A DNA stretch of 64,000 bases, from contig OY757010.1 of assembly GCA_963580285.1 (NCBI GenBank), forward strand, positions 66,300,406 through 66,364,405, read 5' to 3'. The notes below the pieces were generated by a model that saw only the letters and a list, made by a program, of their open reading frames with translations, had not been told where the DNA came from and did no database searches. The translations under genes were made by a program, and so were the position numbers. The DNA is from Lucinisca nassula. Lineage: Eukaryota > Mollusca > Bivalvia > Lucinida > Lucinidae. Positions within the stretch are counted from its first letter, which is position 1. Each line of letters opens with the position of its first letter. Shown here piece by piece: positions 23,156-33,708 of this stretch.

Positions 23156-23825
23156 TGTTCGATTGATGAAGATGTCTGTTTACACTTTGAGAACGTCTTC
23201 AACATTTGAGCACCGTAAAAGCGCAGTGCACGCATTGAGAGCGCCGTAAAAGCGCAGTGCACGCATTGTGAGCGCCGTAAAAGCGCAGAGGAAGCGCCGT
23301 GAGAGCGCATACAATCGCCATCAAGAACGCTGCAGGATCGCGATAGATCGCCATGTAAGCTCCGTAGCAACGTCTTGGTCGCTGTAGGGACGCCATGACA
23401 GGTCCGTGTTGACAAAAATATTCCATATTTCTTGCGATCTCGCGGCGTTCTGAAAAATTAAACAACGCCGTCCCATCGCAGTGAAAACGTGGCTTAGTGT
23501 GACAGGGGCTTTAAATCCAGTATCCACCGATTCAGAGCACAGCAGTCAGAAATTAACGTTTTTTTGGCATCAATAAATGTCGTTCCAGCACCAGTCCTCT
23601 TGCCCATAGATTAACCCTTCAAGCGCTAAGCCTGTTTAGCATATGGCATTTTTAAATATCATTTTCTTATTTTTTTAGCAAAAATTAGCTTTACATAATG
23701 TCCATTACATGTGAATTGTCTACAGGGCACACAATTTGAATGAAATGTTCAGCCTTATTTCCTAGCAAACAATTTATATATTAATTATATAATGTCAAGC
23801 AAAATTTTCACTGAATAATGAGGGG

Positions 23826-24135
23826 AACAAGAGCTGTCACTATAGGTGACCAATGCCCCCGTGGGAGCCAATTTCTGAGTTTTTGCAAAATTTCAAGGGG
23901 AGATAATTCAGCCAAAAATGACAACAGAGTTAAGGCCCTTAGTCAGAATGTAGCCCTTGTGATGGTGAATAAGTGTGTGAAGCTTCATGGGGCTAGGTCA
24001 AATACTTTTGAAGTTATGATCAAGGTGAAAGTTTTTGTGATGGACAGACAGACAAACAGACAGACAAACAGACACAGCAAATACTGTATGCCCCCTGAAT
24101 CAAAGATTCTCGAGGGGGGGAGGGGGGGGGGCATA
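23826..24135 (+). mobile_element. Short hairpin-ended element
   Basis: Begins 'aacaagagctgtcactatag' with 'aatgcccccgtggg', has one ~150-bp core unit with a (gaca)n-type tract (24038-24075), and ends 'atgccccctgaatc..gaggggggg..ggggggcat', a hairpin interrupted by a poly-G run. Monomeric member of the family at 4949 and 14627. Confidence 0.55.
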
Positions 24136-24266
24136 AAAATACCCACAACAATTTCAGTTGGTAATGTTTTTAAAGCACAACTAAACAAGGCAGCAACTTT
24201 TTGCTACCAACCTTATTGACCAGGAAGCTAACAGACTATTCAGGTATTGCTTCTGTTAACTCTTAA

Positions 24267-24496
24267 GGGGAATGGGGAAACCTTCTGGGGAGGCAACTCC
24301 TGCAAAAGTATTTTTGTCTCCCATGTCAATAGGGGTCAACTCTTAAAGGAAAGAATTTGCTCCTGAGGAGCAAATTCTTTCCTTCAAGAGTAGACCCCTT
24401 TTTCAGTGAGACTGTGCTTATAGAAAAGCGAACAGGAAGTCCAGAAAGTTGTCTCCCTTTGAGTGGCGGAAAAATATGCAGGTGTTTCTATTCCCC
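24267..24496. mobile_element. TTAA-flanked MITE, family 4
   Basis: TTAA at 24263-24266 and 24497-24500. Ends GGGGAATGGGG.. and ..TTCCCC. The centre is the hairpin 'tcttaaaggaaagaatttgctcc|tgag|gagcaaattctttcc'. Copies: 46062-46302, 49816-50045 and 57984-58146. Confidence 0.75.
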
Positions 24497-24500
24497 TTAA

Positions 24501-25135
24501 CCCTTTACCACTCAGATTCGTGTTTTTACGTGTCTGCACCCCCCACCCCATTTTAAGCCCCAGAAGCACCTAAAATCAGCATTTCTACCCCTGGATAGTT
24601 ATGTTTGCTTTAGGATTTGTTGGGCAAAAAAGTGACCTGTTTTTTCGCGCGCCTCCCCACTAAAAATATTCTGGGGGGGGGGGTGATGGGGGGGGGGGGG
24701 GGGGGACAACGCCCCCGCCTCACATCACGAAAAATTTTGGGTGTATGGCCCAACCGGCCGCTAAAATTTATATCTGAGGGTGTCTGGGATCAAAAATGCC
24801 TGAAAATTGATGCTGATAAAACATGCTGCAAACATTGAAAATGGCCAGTGCCAAACACCCTAATTGTCGCATTGACAGCTGTGTGAAGATCAAAATGTGG
24901 TCAAAAATTCATGAAAACACCATTTTTGCCAACTTTGAGATGCCCCCTCTTTACCATGACAACAATGATCAAGTCATGAAAGGTTGCATTTGAAAGGCTA
25001 CTGCCCAATAAACATTCATACAGAGTTTGGTGTAAAACAGACCATCCATTATGAAACAATGGCTTGTTGAAGTTGCTGTCAGGTGCAACACTGTGAAAAT
25101 CAGCGAAATTCACAAAATCCCTGAGTGGTAAAGGG
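24501..25135. mobile_element. TTAA-flanked piggyBac-like MITE, 635 bp
   Basis: TTAA at 24497-24500 and 25136-25139 with termini CCCTTTACCACTCAG and CTGAGTGGTAAAGGG. These are classic CCCTTTnCC-type piggyBac ends. Poly-G (about 24677-24707) lies inside. A 70-codon open frame on the minus strand (24901-25113) has no recognised domain and is too short for a transposase. Confidence 0.8.
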
Positions 25136-25164
25136 TTAAATTATCATGTTGAACACAAAAAGAC

Positions 25165-25306
25165 CTAACTTTGCAAACAATGAAGACCCAGATCAGATGA
25201 CTTCTGAAGAAGCCATGAGATCAGGATCTACATTGATAATCTGGTTGGCTGAAAGTCAGAAATGGGTGTGGCAAAATTAATAAATACATTCAGCAGGATA
25301 AGGTTA
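25165..25306. mobile_element. MITE remnant, family 2
   Basis: Core 'aaacaatgaagacccagatcagatg..catgagatcaggatctacattg' and right end 'attcagcaggataagg'. The left end is missing. Confidence 0.5.
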
Positions 25307-25512
25307 CTGTAATGATCCTAAGTATTAGGACAGACAGACCTATTATCTGTTGCCAATCTAAAAAGTCAACTCAATTATTATGACAGATGGTCAATCATCC
25401 AGAGTCAATGAAAGTGTGACTGACCAATAAGCTTACTTTTGAAACCACTTACTTCACAATCAACATTAAATGCAAACAGGAACACCAAGGAATAGTGTAC
25501 ACCATTTAGCTA

Positions 25513-25682
25513 TTTTGGAGAAGCCTCTGGTATAGTGGTTATGCTACTCGTCTTGTAAACCAGGGGTCACAGGATTGATCCCGGGCTTCTCCAGACTTTC
25601 AGATGAGTCTTTCAACCGAGGTCCCATCGCCGTATGACTGAAGCTGTTGGTGAGTTGTAAAACTCAAACACCCACTCACTCA
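25513..25682 (+). mobile_element. tRNA-derived SINE, family B
   Basis: Plus orientation, best head in the window: 'gcctctggtatagtggttatgc' (A box), anticodon-loop-like 'gtcttgtaaaccag', B-box 'ggattgatcccggg', and a tail 'actcaaacacccactcactca'. Not a functional tRNA: the acceptor stem does not pair. Confidence 0.7.
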
Positions 25683-25750
25683 ATCTTTTTGGGTGTCATT
25701 TGGGGAACAAGACAATTCACCAGCAAGACAACTCACCGACACAAGTATTA

Positions 25751-25992
25751 AAGGTCATTTTGGAGACGTTGCTTCCAATTTCGTGGGACTTTTACCCGAC
25801 ATTGGGATGAATTGTCATCTCAAGCCCTGTCGCTCAATGAAACCAATAGGGGTTATAAGCAAGGACGGTCGGACTCGCACCGCTTTGCCACCTCTAAGTG
25901 GTTTACCAGTACTCCTGTGCGGGTCGTATTCAACTCTGCGTGGAAGCATCATGCAGCCCATATATTTCTTGAAGCCCCTTATGGGCAGGGGC
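25751..25992 (-). mobile_element. SINE, family A
   Basis: From 'aaaggtcattttggagacgttgc' to 'gaagccccttatgggcaggggc'. The 3' tail is lost and the 'ctgggcaggcttagatc' segment is deleted. Confidence 0.7.
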
Positions 25993-27058
25993 CTAATAAA
26001 ATGGTATATTATCACGTTTTTTATTAATGGAATGTAGGATAACTTCATTTAATTTTTGCCTATTTATGACCAGCTAAAACACAGAGACTGTTTTCAACCG
26101 TATAGGATGCCTGACTTGAATTAACTTTCACATTTTATTTTTGTGGCATGATATAAGGGAAAATATAGATCTACTACTATAAGGAAACTTAGTAAAATGA
26201 CGGTTTATATCTCGGCTGAGTGTCTAAATACCCCTTCTTCAAGGCTTGAGCCTCATTTATCTTACAATTTCAATGCTCGAGTCATGAATATTGCAGTCCC
26301 ATAAATCAACATCCTAATTCCTATTCAAGAATTACGATGAGCGCGCATCCTTCAGCAGCAGCATCCTTAATGATGCAGAACAGAAGTGATGACTTGAACC
26401 TTTCCCCTTTCTCAGCATAATCGATTCACACTCACAGAAAGTCCCCTACAGACAGAAAAGGTATGGTCATTCACAGGTAGGGTCAGTCGAACACAATACA
26501 CCATTTCCATAAAATTTACCTTTAATTACCTTACTTATCAGTCACAGATTGATTGTTTTTGAACAAAAGTGTCAGTGAATTGTCTCCAAAAACTGTGTCG
26601 GTGAGTTGTTGTGTCGGTGAATTGTCTTAAATCTGTCTTTTGGAGTAAATCCTTTCCTCTTCCAATCGCATTTCTTGAATTTTTAGATTACCACAGTAAA
26701 CCTAAATATTTGCCTTATTTGGACACTTGAACTCATTTATTTAATTACTTGTTCTGAAAATTTCCTACCTGATCTTCTCTGAAAATAGCTGGACGAGCGG
26801 TAAACAGTGCAGCCCCTCATGAGACGCATTATGCAGCACCTCATCTTGGTTTACACACGTTTGCTCAGGCCTATCTGTCCGAATACATACCGTACTTTAA
26901 ATAGTCTGAAGCAGAGACCTCACACCAATCATTAATGGACTATCCTGTATTGATCAGAGGTCATCAGTATTAACACAAGGTCAACCAATATTAACTGAGG
27001 TCATGTGAGGTCAAAAAATCATAATCATGTTTTAATTTGTCAATTAATAAAATGGTCA
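25993..27058. other. Non-coding stretch
   Basis: Nothing gene-like. A diverged core palindrome ('aaacagtgcagcccctcatgagacgc..ctcatcttggtttacacacgtttgc') lies at about 26800-26868. 'gtcggtgaattgtct' phrases near 26570-26630 match others near 25700. Confidence 0.4.
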
Positions 27059-27110
27059 TTAATCAAGTAATTTCGTATTGACCCAGTTACAGGTCCTCGG
27101 TCAGCTGCAT

Positions 27111-27240
27111 GGTTCCGGGTCGTTTCGCCCGTGGGTCATTTCGCCAGGTCGTTTCGCCCTGATTTTGGGGGTGGGTCGTTTCGCCCTTACCTGGTGAGTC
27201 GTTTCGCCCGTGAGTCGTTTCGCCCGTGGGTCGTTTCGCC
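27111..27240 (-). repeat. GGGCGAAACGACCCA minisatellite, left arm
   Basis: About seven imperfect copies, read on the minus strand, of a ~15-bp unit (on the + strand 'gggtcgtttcgccc'). The right arm has the same unit in opposite orientation. Confidence 0.85.
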
Positions 27241-28019
27241 GCTATTATTTTTAAGGGAGTGACAAACGGAATGGATGAGTATATGGACAGATGGATGAAT
27301 AAATAAATGAATAAATGGGTGAATGTAGCTGTTCGTTGGTAGATGGACGGACCTACGGATGGACGGACGGCATTTTGAATATAAGGAGATAGATAAGTTA
27401 ATGAATGAATGAATGGAGAGTATTGGTAGATGGACAAACGGAAATGAATGAATGAATGAATGAATGAATGAATGAATGAAGTATATATGCCTGTGTAGAT
27501 GGACGGATGGACGAACTGATCTGAACTGTTCATGGTGACACGTCAAATGACACCTATGGGTACTACCCACAAAACACACAACGAATATGCAACACATTAT
27601 TTTTCATATTTCTGCCCCAAAATACACAGACCGTTGGTGATCGTTAGAACCGCTTCGCCGAGTCGTTTCTAACGAGCATCTGCGCAGAAATATGAAAAAT
27701 ATAACAATCTTTGATCAGAACAATTTTGATATATTTTTTTTTATTTTGTGGTATAATTCTCCAGTATTTGAATAAGCATGTTTTCGTAATGCAAACAATA
27801 AAACAGACCAGCACGATAACACAGCCGTGCGACATAGTGCAGGTTTTCACATCTCTAAAATGACTACTTTTATTATGAAAATCTGTGGTATTTTTTCTTA
27901 TCTATACTGAAAACATAGGTTGAGGCGGATCTAACGAGGTTCCACAACCTTTGTCTTGTAGCAGAAATAACAAAAATAATGTATAACCCAGTAAACCCCA
28001 GCTTTCTTCATATAAGGTG

Positions 28020-28182
28020 GAGTGAGTGAGTGTTTCAGTTTTACGTCCCACCAACAGCTGAGATCAGACGGAGACGGGACCTCGGTTTAAAGACTCATCC
28101 GAAAGTCTGAAGAAGCCCGGGATCGAACCTGCGACCCCTGGTTTACTAGGCGAGTAGCGTAACCACTCGACCACGGGGGCTT
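28020..28182 (-). mobile_element. tRNA-derived SINE, family B
   Basis: 'gtgagtgagtgtttcagttttacgtcccacc' to 'gtagcgtaaccactcgaccacgggggcttct', inserted inside the fold-back element. The flanks 'catataaggtggagtg' and 'catataaggtggggt' suggest a ~12-bp target duplication (CATATAAGGTGG). Confidence 0.75.
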
Positions 28183-29045
28183 CTCATATAAGGTGGGGTT
28201 TAGGGGGTGTTCATTCCACGGACTTGTTCATGTGATCCTATGGTTTCAATGTTATGCTTTGTTATATATTTATAATATAAAATATGTGTTTTGTTATACA
28301 TAAAATTATGGAAAAAAAAAAATAAAAAAGCATGGAACGTTATGTTTCTATTCCTACCCAGGTTGAGCTACAGTAGAGTCTGTATAAAAGTTAAACCAAC
28401 ATTTTACACATGGCACTTAATGTGTAATATTAATTATTACTATTTTAGTGACATTTTTATAAACTTTTATTCAGACAGCACTGTTTAAAATATTTTGTTT
28501 GTTGGAATTGAGGTTTAACGCCCCCGTCAACACAATTAACGTTATAATGTAACTAGTTATATGACGTCACTACTCGTATTTGTGCAGAATGAACAACTGA
28601 TAAGTAAATAAAACATCATGTTAGCAAGTTTATGTAATAACGTCCCCTCTAAACCCAACTTTATACAGTGAAAAATGGGTTTTCGTATACACTTTATTTC
28701 TCTTATTTCTGATTCTAGAACATAGACAATGAGACGGTTCTAATCCAAGTTCTATGCTTTGAGCAGAAAGAAAAATATGTCACATTTTTAAATATAAACA
28801 GTCATTTTCACAGCCATTAATCCCATTTTATTGCAAAGACTTGTTAACCTTATGCGAGCTCAAATATCTTTCTCAAAAAGGTGGTAGCGCAGTTGCTCAA
28901 ACCTGAACTAGAAGCTGTCAGTAGGTCGTCCAGCTGCACCAAACGAGGGCGAAACCATGTTTTCCGGAACTCCCGATACCCCTATCAATCCCTTCACATA
29001 CCAAAACAAACATAACCTCAATCAATAGAGCTTGAAAAAAAATTA

Positions 29046-29166
29046 GTGCGAAACGACCCACCTAATCAGGGCGAAACGACCCACGGGCGAAACGACCCAG
29101 GGCGAAACGACTCATGGGCGAAACAACTCACGGGCGAAACAACTCACGGGCGAAACGACCCGAGAC
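29046..29166 (+). repeat. GGGCGAAACGACCCA minisatellite, right arm
   Basis: Seven to eight units with small variants (CAACTCA, CGACTCA). About 60 extra bases ('ccgaggccatcggcttcaggccaatgcag') separate it from the terminal segment, with no equivalent in the left arm. Confidence 0.85.
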
Positions 29167-29369
29167 CAGCTGCATTGGCCCGAGGCCATCGGCTTCAGGC
29201 CAATGCAGCAGACCTCGGCCAAGGGCTAATGCAGCTGACCGAGGACCTGTAACTGGGTCAGTACTAAATTACTTGATTAATAACATTATAATATAGAATA
29301 CTTGACCCAGTTGTTCAAAAGTCCTTGGTGATTCTTAAACTTAACTCTTATTTCTGCTGAATAAATTAG

Positions 29370-29480
29370 TTTTGACAAAATTGTCAAACCCATTTTTGAC
29401 TATCAACCAATCAGATTACTTGATGTAATGATTTATTCAAATTGCAAACTAAATCAGCAGTCTGATCTGGGACTACACTG
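29370..29480. mobile_element. MITE remnant, family 2
   Basis: 'tttttgactatcaaccaatcagattacttgatg' and 'cagcagtctgatctgggactacactgtttgcc' match family 2 interior sequence. The ends are lost. Confidence 0.45.
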
Positions 29481-29519
29481 TTTGCCATTCCTTCTGCAAT
29501 TTTTGGACTTCTTGCTGGA

Positions 29520-29808
29520 TGATTTGAGGTTTAATGTCCCTGTCAACACTGTATAGGTCATTTTGGAGATGCTGCTGCCAATTTTGTGGGTCTTTTACCC
29601 GACACTGAGATGAAATGACATCTCAAGCCCTAACGCCCAATGAAACAAAAAGGGTTTATAAGCATGGACAGATTGACTCGCACCACTTTGCCTGGGCAGG
29701 CTTAGATTCTCCAAGTGGTTAAAAGTGCTCATGTGCGGTCGGTTTCAGTCTGCGTGGAAGCATCATGCAGCACATCTATTTCTTCAAGCCCTGATGGGCA
29801 GGGGCAAT
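29520..29808 (-). mobile_element. SINE, family A
   Basis: Nearly full copy, from 'gatttgaggtttaatgtccctgtc' to 'agccctgatgggcaggggc', minus orientation. Confidence 0.75.
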
Positions 29809-29929
29809 CTTGCTGGATCGTGAAAGAAATTTGTTTATTTTTTGAGAAATACTTGAAGTCCTAAAGGTGTCCGAATTTTAAGGAATTGCATTTTCGAAAA
29901 AAAATGAAATGTTTTACTATCAGAATTTT

Positions 29930-30062
29930 GCGATTAACCACTTATCCTGCCGCATATATATATTTAGCTACATCCATTTTTAACTATAAACCAATCAAAT
30001 TACTTGATATACTATATAAAGCAATCTTATATGGATCTACACTGTTTGCAAAAAAGGTATGC
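29930..30062. mobile_element. MITE remnant, family 2
   Basis: 'ttaaccacttatcctgccgcatatatata' and 'aaccaatcaaattacttgatat', 'atggatctacactgtttgc'. One half is deleted. Confidence 0.4.
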
Positions 30063-31136
30063 CCCAATTTGTAGCTCAAATAAATATAAATAAATAAAAA
30101 ATAAATTAATAAATAATTAAATACTTTTCAGGGTTTTTCATATCAAAACATAAGGATGACTGATATTAATATTAGACTTTTCAGTTAAATGAAACAATTA
30201 AATAATAATGATACAAAAAAACTTACTTGCCTGGCACAGGAAACAGTAAATTCCAAAATCATACTCTGACACATTACACAATATCAGAATAAACAGTTAA
30301 ATTACATAACCATAATGATTGACAGTTAAACCTCATAAATCACAAACCAATCAATTATCACCCAGCATATCAAATTATCATTGTTCAATCAATGAGCTGT
30401 GACAGGGTTAAATCACTCACATAATCAGTGAGCTGTGAATGATAAAATCACTCTGCCTTCAAGAGCTTATTAGAGGTCTCATGTGCTACTTGTCCAAGAA
30501 TACATTGACAAAACCACATCACTGGACACAAGAAAAAAGCAAGTAAGTCTGCAGATTTTTTTTTCAAGTTTGCCTATTTAAAAAAAGAGCAATAATGATA
30601 CTTCGTTTTGACATAAATTGTCTTATTTCTCCTTGAAACCCAGTTGTGTTGGTACAAGTTAGAATCAAGTTGACGTTATGATTCTAACAAGTACCCAGAA
30701 CACTGTGGATTGATTGTCTCTGAGTGTTGGCTGGGGAAATTGTCTAAAAATATTCACCATATTTGCATTATTTGCTGGCTCCCAGCTTGCACATTGTCAA
30801 TATTGGAAAACAGGTAACCAGGCCCCCTGACTTTTTAAGGTCAGGGGTGGGGGGGGGGTCTGGTTACCTGTTTATCCAACACTGATAACCTTCAGACTAG
30901 GAACCACCAGATAATGCAAATAAGGTGAATTTCATTTAACTCCAAAATCCAGTATTTTAAGCAAACAGTGTAGACCTAGACTATTTACCAATGACACCAG
31001 TACTAGTACCGGTAGTACACGAGCCTGGTTTAAATTTTAATTTTTCACAGCGCTTTGACGTCATCGGGAGAACTAGCAATTTCACCTGGATTTTGTACAT
31101 GCTCAGCATTGACAAAAGCAGACAGGAAGCTTCTAA
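30063..31136. other. AT-rich non-coding stretch with a hairpin
   Basis: A strong hairpin lies at about 30810-30873: 'aaacaggtaaccaggccccctgac' pairs with 'gtcaggggtgg..ggtctggttacctgttt', interrupted by poly-G. A smaller one is at about 30653-30693 ('caagttagaatcaag'/'tgattctaacaag'). No exon recognised. Confidence 0.5.
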
Positions 31137-31272
31137 GGCTGGCACGATTAATTGAATCAATCGATAAATTCCACAAAAATTATTAACATTACTAATTTGC
31201 TTGTAATCGATTATTTGATAAGTACAACTTACTACCCAAAGTTGTGTCTTAAGCTCCGTTTAGCCAGTCCTA
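31137..31272. mobile_element. Truncated MITE, family 3
   Basis: Left-end features 'aaggctggcacgattaat', 'gataaattccacaaaaat', 'cttgtaatcgattatttgat', then 'tccgtttagccagtcctag' from the right end. The palindromic core is deleted. Confidence 0.5.
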
Positions 31273-31387
31273 GAAGCTTCTATAGTTAGTAACTTTGGAT
31301 TGATTGATGAACAATCAACCCCAAAAGTTATTTCAACAATGATGCTTTGTGTTTGGGGCTTTAACACCTTTAAGGGATTAAACCTAC

Positions 31388-31423
31388 CTGGCTTGTCTTC
31401 TTGGAGTCTTCATTTTTCTTCAT
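31388..31423 (-). CDS. Candidate 36-bp exon
   Basis: On the minus strand, an acceptor 'tttttcatgtag' is followed by 36 open bases (MKKNEDSKKTSQ in the only open frame) and a strong donor CAG|gtaggt. The Lys/Ser-rich composition would suit an upstream exon of the minus-strand Ki-67-like gene, 22 kb away, but it leaves at phase 0 whereas the exon at 9542 needs a partly used codon. Other exons would be required between them. Splice-site strength is the only support. Confidence 0.25.
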
Positions 31424-31497
31424 CTACATGAAAAACAATAAAAGTAAAACCTTGATACTCTCCAAATACATGCAGAAGATCCCAGACAAATACTGGG

Positions 31498-31735
31498 AGC
31501 CAGCACATGACAAAACCTACAATAAGACATGTGCGCCCATTGAAGAGTCAGATCAGCCTGGGCATCCATATAGTCTAACCAATGACTTCTCTTGCTGCAT
31601 GAAGGAGCATTAGGCCCTTAGCTATCCTTAGAGCGCACAACGAAGACTCTGATCAGACTGCACACATGTGCAGGCTGATCTGAGTCTTCATTGGGCGCAC
31701 ATGTCTTGTTGAAAGTTGTCATGCGCTAGCTCATG
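31498..31735. mobile_element. MITE with 'GCCAGCACATGAC' ends
   Basis: Left 'gagccagcacatgacaaaacc..aagacatgtgcgcccatt' pairs with right 'aatgggcgcac..atgtcttgttgaaagttgtcatgcgctagctc' (written in window order as 'attgggcgcacatgtcttg'). The centre is 'gactctgatcagactgcacacatgtgcaggctgatctgagtc'. A different family, but again with a 'tgatcag' hairpin centre. Confidence 0.65.
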
Positions 31736-32254
31736 AAATTTATGACAAAGACCTCAGCATTTCATAATTTTATGCGAAATAGATTCACTGTAAGTAGAAA
31801 TTGTGTTTGTAAAACATGCAGGCCCCAACCACATGCTCACCCCTGGGGGGGTTAGAAATACCTTGCATGATATGATTTACAGCAGATAAGGCGCTAAATG
31901 GGAGGAATATGGTAAGATGTTTAATCTTGTTGCTGTCTTGAGCATTAAAATTTGTTCTTTGTAAATGTTATTAGTACCTTAAAAATAAGATAATAATAAC
32001 AAAGAACAAATTCTCAAGACAACAAAAAGATTAAATGGCTAGAAATATAAAAGGCCAATATTTTAAATAAAGGAAGTGGCTATACCAAATATCAAGGCTC
32101 TAGTTCAAAAACTTTCTGAGAAATCTTGCAATGTTATTTTATTTAAAGGGAAAGAACTCTTAAATTTGGATAAGATAAAACAAGAAATATCTTTAAAAAA
32201 GATATGCGGCGTAGATTTAATTGGAAGGTTGTTTAGAAACCAGTGCTTCAGCTG
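31736..32254. other. AT-rich non-coding stretch
   Basis: No exon recognised. An inverted 'gaacaaattctcaagac' against 'cttgagcattaaaatttgttc' pair (31935-32022) is visible. The right end merges into the next element. Confidence 0.35.
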
Positions 32255-33007
32255 AAGTGCACGACCCGCCGGATGCTTTTAGCATTATGAGTGTTACCAT
32301 ATATGGGTATGGCGGCCATTTTGGTCATGTGACCTGGACCTAAAACGGTTCCCCCAATAAATGCGCCTTATCGTAAGGAGCAAAAATATATCTAATACTT
32401 TAGTACTGTATTCTGAATCGTTTGAAGGATAAAATGAATTCTCACTTTTCCAAAAAGCATAAGTGTCAAAGTTTGACCTAGGCACAAAGAAGGTCAAGGT
32501 CAACCCAGGGTCACCATTTTAGCAATTTATGATGGGCTTATGTCCCAGATGTTATTTATCAAGTTTCGTGGAAATCTGCCAAGTGGTTCTGGAGAAGACT
32601 ATTTTGAAGGGTTTTTACCATATATGGCTTGGCGGCCATTTTGGTCATGTGACCTGGACCCCATGAGCAAATTTTGGTTTCCTCCATCCCATAGAGGCTC
32701 CATATGAAATTTGACTTCAATTGGCCCAACGGTTTCCGATGAGAAGCAGTTCGAAAATTTTCACATTTTTCGCCTCAGCGAGGCTATACTAAATGGAATG
32801 TAACATTTCGTAAGTTCATTGGTTAGATCTCATTGATATCTATCAGTATGCCAAAAGTTGTTTAAATATTCCAAGCGGTTAAGTCACTATCACCAATTTT
32901 CACAAACGGGTTACGGACGGACAGACAGACAGAATGACACGGTGATTTTAGGGCACTCTTAGAAAATCAACCGACTTCAGTCGGTCGCTTTTTCTGCGGG
33001 TCGTGCA
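32255..33007 (+). mobile_element. Hairpin-ended element with two internal repeats
   Basis: GCACGACCCG at 32258 is the reverse complement of CGGGTCGTGC at 32998-33007. Near the right end there is a hairpin ACCGACTTCAGTCGGT after a gacggacagacagacag tract. Internal copies of 'accatatatgg..tggcggccattttggtcatgtgacctggacc' occur at about 32295 and 32618. No coding capacity. Confidence 0.6.
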
Positions 33008-33561
33008 ATATGAGCTACAATAGTGACAGCAACAATTGTCTAGCTATGAACTGGTTTACTGTATTCAAACAATTCAGATGTCACGCGAGGATAAATAGCT
33101 TTGCAGAGGGCGGTGTCCCGCCTGTTTGAGCTAAGGTCAATGTAAAAGGTCAAGGTTAATAACATGACCTCATTTCAAGAGCATATGATCTCAAGTATAT
33201 GCACAACAAATAAGAAAACGTTATCATTTACTGTTTTTGAACACAAATTCTAGGGTTAACATTTAGGGTTGTCGCTATGGTGAACGTAAACGCATAGGCG
33301 GATGAACAAACGGACGAGCAGACAAACGGTCGGAAACTTGATCTTATGTGCACCTAATTAAAACTCAAATTACACTTATTCCTTTTCAGAATTTATATAA
33401 CATTAATGATATTCGAAAATGTCCATTTTGTGCTAAAATGGAGGACATAAAGTATGCTGAAGACAAATGATACACTGCAACTGTTATTTAGCATATATTG
33501 TAAATTAAACATCTGTCAATTTATAATGCGATTATTACATGTTTTTGTCATGCTATATCTC
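33008..33561. other. Non-coding stretch
   Basis: Contains 'aaggtcaatgtaaaaggtcaaggttaat', 'gacgagcagacaaacgg' and a (acgg)-type tract, resembling the tail of another degenerate repeat element. No exon seen. Confidence 0.35.
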
Positions 33562-33708
33562 TTTATTGGTTTCATTGGGCAACAGGGCTTGAGGTGTCAT
33601 TTCATCTCATTGTCGGGTAAAAGTCCCACAATCTTGGAAGCAACGTCTCCAAAATGACCTACACAGTGTTGATGGGGACGTTAAACCTCAAATCAAACAA
33701 ACAATTCC
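33562..33708 (+). mobile_element. SINE, family A (5'-truncated)
   Basis: 'ggtttcattgggcaacagggcttgagg' through 'gggtaaaagtcccaca' to 'ttaaacctcaaatcaaacaaac'. Confidence 0.7.

Larger units (their letters stand above)
22129..23510. mobile_element. Inverted-repeat element with GC-rich hexamer tracts, carrying two SINEs
   Basis: The outer ends CCCCTGTCACAC (22132 on) and GTGTGACAGGGG (to 23509) are inverted repeats, continued by 'gcgttctcacggcgt' against a diverged 'acgccgtcccatcgcagtg..'. Internally there are reiterated 'gcgccgtaaaagcgcagtgcacgcattg' units. Two family A SINEs (22470-22787 and 22925-23155) are inserted. No transposase frame is visible, so it is non-autonomous. Superfamily not determined. 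Confidence 0.6.
27059..29280. mobile_element. 2.2-kb fold-back element with minisatellite arms
   Basis: 27059-27110 ('ttaatcaagtaattt..cccagttacaggtcctcggtcagctgcat') is the reverse complement of the sequence ending at 29280 ('atgcagctgaccgaggacctgtaactgggtcag..aaattacttgattaa'). Inside each end is a minisatellite of GGGCGAAACGACCCA. The interior has simple repeats ((GAAT)n at 27387-27480), a hairpin around 27627-27690 and a family B SINE. No transposase is visible, so it is a non-autonomous long-terminal-inverted-repeat element. Confidence 0.7.

Noticed and set aside
24901..25113. 70-residue frame in the 635-bp piggyBac-like MITE as a transposase
   Set aside because: Far too short and without the DDD catalytic region. 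Probably chance in a repeated element.
25513..25585. Possible tRNA-Thr-like gene
   Set aside because: Has 'gtcttgtaaacca' and a B box but the acceptor arms do not pair, and it continues into the family B SINE body.
27087..27597. 136-148-residue frames with HSFIHSFIH repeats
   Set aside because: Translation of (GAAT)n simple repeats and minisatellite arms in the fold-back element.
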